DNA from: Molanna angustata
Lineage: Eukaryota; Arthropoda; Insecta; Trichoptera; Molannidae
Assembly (NCBI GenBank): GCA_963576475.1
Contig: OY754973.1
Location: forward strand, 8,950,052 to 9,014,051
Direction of reading: 5' to 3'
DNA: 64,000 nt
Below are positions 59,401 through 64,000 of the stretch, piece after piece (within the stretch, counting starts at the first letter, position 1; each line of letters begins with the position of its first letter). The translations under genes and the position numbers were made by a program. Under the pieces are notes generated by a model. It was not told where the DNA came from. It did not search any database and was given only the letters and a program-made list of their open reading frames with translations.

Positions 59401-60814
59401 GTCCCTGACATCTATCCACTCTTTACGTTTCTCTGAAGAAATTTCATTAAATATTTTTAATAACTTTCCATTTCAATGTCTGAAAGAATTCAGGTTGGAT
59501 AATACAACCGATACCTTTGGTATATTTTTCTTAACAAAATTATGTTTTTGTTTTTTTTTCGAGTACTATTTAGATGTTTTTCCTACAGTAAAATTTTTCA
59601 TTTACCTGATTTATTTGTATACCAATAATTTATAACAATCTAAGTAAAAAAAACATGGTGTCGAAATGTGTTCACTCGGACGAATATATAAAACAACAGT
59701 GTATGATCTAATGATTAATAGAGACAAATTCTGGTACCTATATTAAAATAATTATTCACATTGAATACAGAAGGGTTGACAAGAGTTGGAGTGAGAAGGA
59801 AAGGTCAACTAATGGCACGATATATATAATATTCAAAATATTATTGATAATTATAATATTAAATCGTTTATTTGAAATTATAATGTTCTTTGTAAGAAAA
59901 AAAATATGTCTGTACAATGATGTACAGTTAAAAGACTATTGCTCAGCTGCACATTACCAGGTTTCCCTGGAATGATGCTGATTTTAAGCAATGCCTTGAG
60001 ACTATAAAAACTATAAAAAATTAAGTGGAATAGAAAGAGAGAAAAAAAATAATATGTATTATTGCTCATTTGAGTTTTTAATTAACTGCTAATACTACTG
60101 GCATCTTTTTTGATTCAATAACCATACCTTTCGGTGTTTTTAAAAACTGCAATGCACGATCACGTATATACAATTTTGAAAGATGGACGACATTAAGTCT
60201 GAATAATATATCACAATTAATGCATTGTGTAATGTATATCTGCTAAAAAGGCGTTTGATTATCTTTGCCTACCATTCGGCATAGCTTTGTGGCTAGAAAA
60301 GAAAAAATATACTTCATAAATTCCTGGTCGTCACTATGTTAAGACAGAAAAAATAATCTTTGTTAATTATCGTGTGAATATTTTTTATTTGGTAAAATTC
60401 CATAATAAATTTAAGGGAACAAAAACAACATTGTGGTATTGGTAATGTCCTCATACAACGAAGTAGATATGGAAAGAGTAAAATAAAATCATAAAATCAC
60501 AAAAATCCAAGACTGATCCAAACATAAAACAGGGATTATCCTGTTTATATTTGGATATATTGGAGAGCACTAACACTAATTGACAACAAAACATACGAGT
60601 CTTTATTATTTATTTACCTTTTATCACACTATATTTAAAATGACAATAATAGGAAGGTTACTGCTAGGAAATCCTGTTCTAGAGCTAGCAGTTTAAATTT
60701 TTTTTTTGACAATTATATGCTTTGTATGTATATCCTTCCATTGTATATGTTTTTAGTGTTTTATTATTTACTTTTATGATTGTTTGTTTATTTTTTGAAT
60801 ATTGCTTCACGGGC
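56413..60814. other. Long AT-rich stretch without assigned features
   Basis: 4.4 kb with only short frames (56659-56877, 57833-58024, 59399-59635 and others), none with a signature. A (TTA)n run sits at 56468-56485 and GGCAATACGACCATTTATGG TCG at 56493. The least repeat-marked part of the window, so possible intron or intergenic single-copy DNA. Confidence 0.5.
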
Positions 60815-61020
60815 AACTAACAGGTACTATGTCAAATATTTATTTAACACGCATCCAATAACAAGTTGCTGCATTCTGAAGACTTACAATATTAATCGTC
60901 TCAACGATTCAGACTGAAAACACAATTAAAAACTGTGTCTCCACCGGGAATCAAACTCGGGACCTTTGGATCAGCAATCAGATACCCAACCAACTAAGCC
61001 ATGAAGTCTGACATGTCAAA
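60815..61020 (-). mobile_element. SINE family 2, complete minus-strand copy
   Basis: Reverse of the family 2 unit: TACTATGTCAAATATTTATT, TAACACGCATCCAATAACAA (body), CTGAAAACACAATTAAAAAC, then box B CGGGAATCAAACTCGGGACC and box A CAACCAACTAAGCCATG. The best head in the family; the tRNA-like part reads GGCTTAGTTGGTTGGGTATC on its own strand. Confidence 0.85.
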
Positions 61021-61234
61021 CTCTATTGTTGTCAAACCTCTCTTTATTTAAAAAAGGCATGTCTATTATAATTAAATAAACAAATTGTTTTAATTTCTTT
61101 TAATATATCTATACATTTTTTGGACTTGGTGCATTACTGAATTGCTATTTCACTTCCATCAAACACCAACATCCTTGGATGTCTAAGATGGCTCCCGACA
61201 AATTTAAATATTAACAAATCTAACGATGTCACTT

Positions 61235-61540
61235 TTTTGCGGGGAGAAGAATCTCCCCTCACGGTGGGCAAATTGGCCGTGAGACAGCCACGCGAGATTG
61301 TGTGTAATACGATTTGGTTAACAAATGGTACGAGCCCCATAGGAGTGATAACTCCTCATCTGGATCGCTTCGGAGGCTGCGCCCGATGCTGTTATACACG
61401 TCTACTGGAGGTGGTTCGTTCGATCGTGAGACCTCAAAGAAACCTCTCAGAGTTCCCTGTCCAATTATTTTTAAGACTCGTCTTTCACACATACACTTAG
61501 CTAGAATCTCTACCTTTAACATGGGGTCCAGTTTTTAATC
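61235..61540. other. GC-rich island with three successive hairpins
   Basis: GGGGAGA-AGAA-TCTCCCC (61241-61258), TCACGG with CCGTGA (61259-61264 and 61277-61282) and AGGAGT-GATA-ACTCCT (61341-61356) are perfect stems in about 115 bp. Frames of 87 and 74 codons are open on both strands without known domains. It looks like a structured leader or a structured RNA fragment rather than coding sequence. Confidence 0.45.
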
Positions 61541-63334
61541 GCTTTTTAAACAAGAGTCTTTTTATTGCTAATCAGATGGCTTGCTATTATGAAGCCTTAC
61601 TCTTGATACTTAAATCCGATCGAAATTTCAAATTTTCTCCTAGAAAATACCTAGATACCGAAACTGTTCAATAATCTAGTATTGAAAGTACTAAGTATGT
61701 ACTGAAATGTAGGTACTGAGTAGTGTACAATGTACAAATAATTGTTAGTTAAAAAAATATAAAAGAATTTTCCATTTAATTTACTTTATTTTCACTGCTT
61801 TGTTTTTAAGTTAGTTTATTTTCATTGTTTTTGTTCTGATTCGTTTTAAATTTTCATCTTTTCTTTTTGATTTTGCTATATTTTAAATTGTTTTGTTTAT
61901 TTTATTTATTGATTTATTTTATTTTCATTGCATGATTTTATTTTTCTTTTTGATTTACTTTATTTTTATTGCTTTATTTATTTATTTTTTGATTTTATTT
62001 ATTATCATTGCTTTGTTTTTGAATCGCTTTATTTTATTTTATTTTAGATACACTTTATTTTTTAAAAAGTGATATGATTTTATTTTTATTGTTTAAGTGT
62101 ATAATTTAATTGTAGAGTAACTCACTGCATTACCAAACTGTTTTTACAAACAGTAAAATTTTATGTAAATTTTCCAATATACGCCCTTAATAGGGCATTT
62201 ACAATAAATACAACAATGTAGGCACAACCAATATGATTTTATTGTATTGTATAATTTAACTGTAGAGTAACTTAGAGCATTCCTAAACTGTTTTTACAAA
62301 TAGTAAAATCTTATGTAAATTTTACAATAATTATAAATGAAGTGAAATAAAATATATTGAGTTATTCCACAAAGTATTCAAATATTGTTGTGTATTTTTT
62401 TATCATTTTCATTATTTTTTACTATGGAAACTAATTTAATTTAAAAACTAAATAATTCTTCAATACCATTTTATGAAAGTGATGTGTGTTTTAGAAATTT
62501 GTAAAAAAAATATCAAATTTTGAGTTTCCGGAGCATGGGATCACTTTGAAATATTTGACAGTTATTAAAATTGAGAAGCATTATTCAGATATCCTTCAAA
62601 ATCTTATGAAATCTAATCGGGTATAAGATATTATAAAAAAAATACAAAATTTGAAAAGACACAAAAGAGTAATTTAGTCTATAATCGATAAAGTAGAATA
62701 AACACGCCATTTTCATAAGCACACACACAGTGATGAAACTTTCAGAATACAATCTCAGCATGACACTTAAAAATTGCGAATTCATAACTCACCACTATAT
62801 CCCCTTGGGGTAGTGAAGAGTAAAAATTAACATTACATTATTGAACACTATCCACTAATAACTTGTTCTAGGTCGTGGTATGGAAGCAAATTTAAAATTC
62901 TTAGAAAGTTCCAGGTTTGGAAGGTTCGAGAGAGTAACTTCATAGAAGTGGTGTATACATTTAGCGCCGATGTGAAGTTAGCTGTGGTAGGTAGTCTATA
63001 GCTATATGGCAGCGGTGGCGGTGTAAAACTTTCTTGTTTTCCCGTCTAGAATTAATGGCATTTAAATTAGGTTTTTATTTACCCATTTTCTGTCGGTAAC
63101 ACAAGATTAAGATGTAAATGGCTTCACGGTATGTTCTTGCGAGACATTTTGTGAATAGAGGAGCGTATGCTTCAAAGATTAGATGCTAATGTAAACTTGG
63201 AACGGTGACTACCCACAGACCTACCTTGTGGATCTTTCCAGAAGATCTCTACATTTTATAATACAAACATTCTACAACATAACATTTTAGGCATTCTTAA
63301 AGTTGTACTTACAAGGATAGTTTGATGTGTATCT
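61541..63334. other. AT-rich stretch, low complexity in part
   Basis: 61780-62100 is TTTTATTTT-rich low complexity. The rest has no gene-like feature apart from the duplication at 62090. Confidence 0.5.
62090..62330 (+). repeat. Diverged direct duplication
   Basis: GTATAATTTAATTGTAGAGT, AACTCACTGCATTACCAAAC, TGTTTTTACAAACAGTAAAA (about 62097-62170) recurs as GTATAATTTAACTGTAGAGT, AACTTAGAGCATTCCTAAAC, TGTTTTTACAAATAGTAAAA (about 62247-62325). The inner TGTTTTTACAAACA is a small palindrome. Confidence 0.85.
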
Positions 63335-64000
63335 TTCAATTTGATAGGATATCGTTATTGTCTAAGAGATAGCAACGTTAAAAAATAATTCATTTTTAAT
63401 TGCTGTTTTTTTATATTCCCTTAATTATTGAGTAAAGGTATGAAAGAGGTTAGTCTGGCAAATTTATTTTTCCATTTGGTAGGATGCCGTTATAGTCTTT
63501 ATAGAGATAGCAACGTCAAAAACAACACATGTTTAATTTGTGCTCTTACATATATCATCCTGAAAAAAAATTTTCTTCAGTAAAACATTTAATGTGTCCT
63601 TCCCCCCCCCTCTCATAACTTTTGATCCGCTGAATTCACAGAACCCATAATTCAGAATATATAGATAGTTATAGGCCTACAACTCTTTTGTACTCCGAAT
63701 TTTGAATTTTCGTTTCAGACAGGGGTTATCAACTTTTGAATTTTAACTTAATTTTTACATATATCTCAAATACCATAAAAGCTAGAAAGCTGTAAATCGC
63801 TATAAATATAGACAAATACAAAACCTCAAAGTTCCAGAGTTTCTCCAAATTTGTGTGTTTAACTGCCTTTTTTTCCATTTTTTATGATATCGAAAAAAAC
63901 CGAAACACTCCAACTACAAATTTTAATTTTCTATAAAAAATATGAACATTGTAGCAGTACTCTCAAACTTTTTTTAACAATTTTTATTAAAATGGTATTT
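63335..64000 (+). repeat. Interspersed repeat D, copy running off the window
   Basis: The early part (63365-63460) matches 6680-6790. The later part (CTCATAACTTTTGATCCGCT, ATCGAAAAAAACCGAAACAC, TTTTAATTTTCTATAAAAAA) matches 54800-54960. The copy links the two shorter pieces into one family and is cut by the window end. Confidence 0.75.

Noticed and set aside
56413..60814. Host gene exons in the repeat-poor 4.4 kb
   Set aside because: No open frame has a family signature and no paired splice signals with coding bias could be defended by eye.

Overview
The window looks like AT-rich, gene-poor insect nuclear DNA. Evidence: R1-clade, RTE-like and Jockey/CR1-like non-LTR retrotransposons, two families of Penelope-like elements (PLEs), a mariner, a pogo/Tigger-type element, Harbinger-like MITEs and two tRNA-derived SINE families. 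The RTE C-termini and the LINE 3' tails (a short GGCAATAAGCCCGCC-like hairpin followed by AATA repeats) resemble sequences I know from Lepidoptera and Hemiptera, but the order cannot be settled from this sequence. I found no host gene exon I would defend. Nearly every open frame longer than about 70 codons is a transposable-element remnant, a low-complexity artefact or an unassigned frame.

Layout. 1-9 kb: R1 and LINE scraps, SINEs, one palindromic MITE, two minisatellites (21 bp and 41 bp units). 9.5-14.4 kb: several LINE 3' ends, one carrying a SINE, a second MITE and an RTE terminus. 14.9-17.7 kb: a young PLE whose 3' end is present twice as a 556-bp inverted repeat, walled on both sides by long (TA)n. 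20.4-22.4 kb: a LINE reverse-transcriptase gene split by another LINE tail. 29.2-34.95 kb: the most informative locus. A Jockey/CR1-like LINE 3' end holds a 5'-truncated, nearly open R1-clade element flanked by an exact 102-bp direct repeat, and a Harbinger-like MITE that itself contains a SINE. 39-45 kb: more MITEs and repeats, including a 480-bp DNA transposon with a stub of an ORF. 47-48 kb: a second PLE family with inverted arms, each carrying a clear hammerhead-ribozyme motif. 49.2-52.4 kb: a mariner disrupted by a GC-rich segment and by an internally deleted pogo-type element with a PHD-like finger. 52.4-64 kb: RTE and LINE ends, a PLE hairpin with a 14-bp target duplication, SINEs, a structured GC-rich island and a repeat running off the end.

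The elements do not form a pathway. Their relation is stratigraphic: nested insertions give relative ages. The two youngest-looking coding elements (the R1-type at 30-34 kb and the PLE at 15-17 kb) are each broken by one extra base in an eight-base homopolymer, which may be an assembly error.
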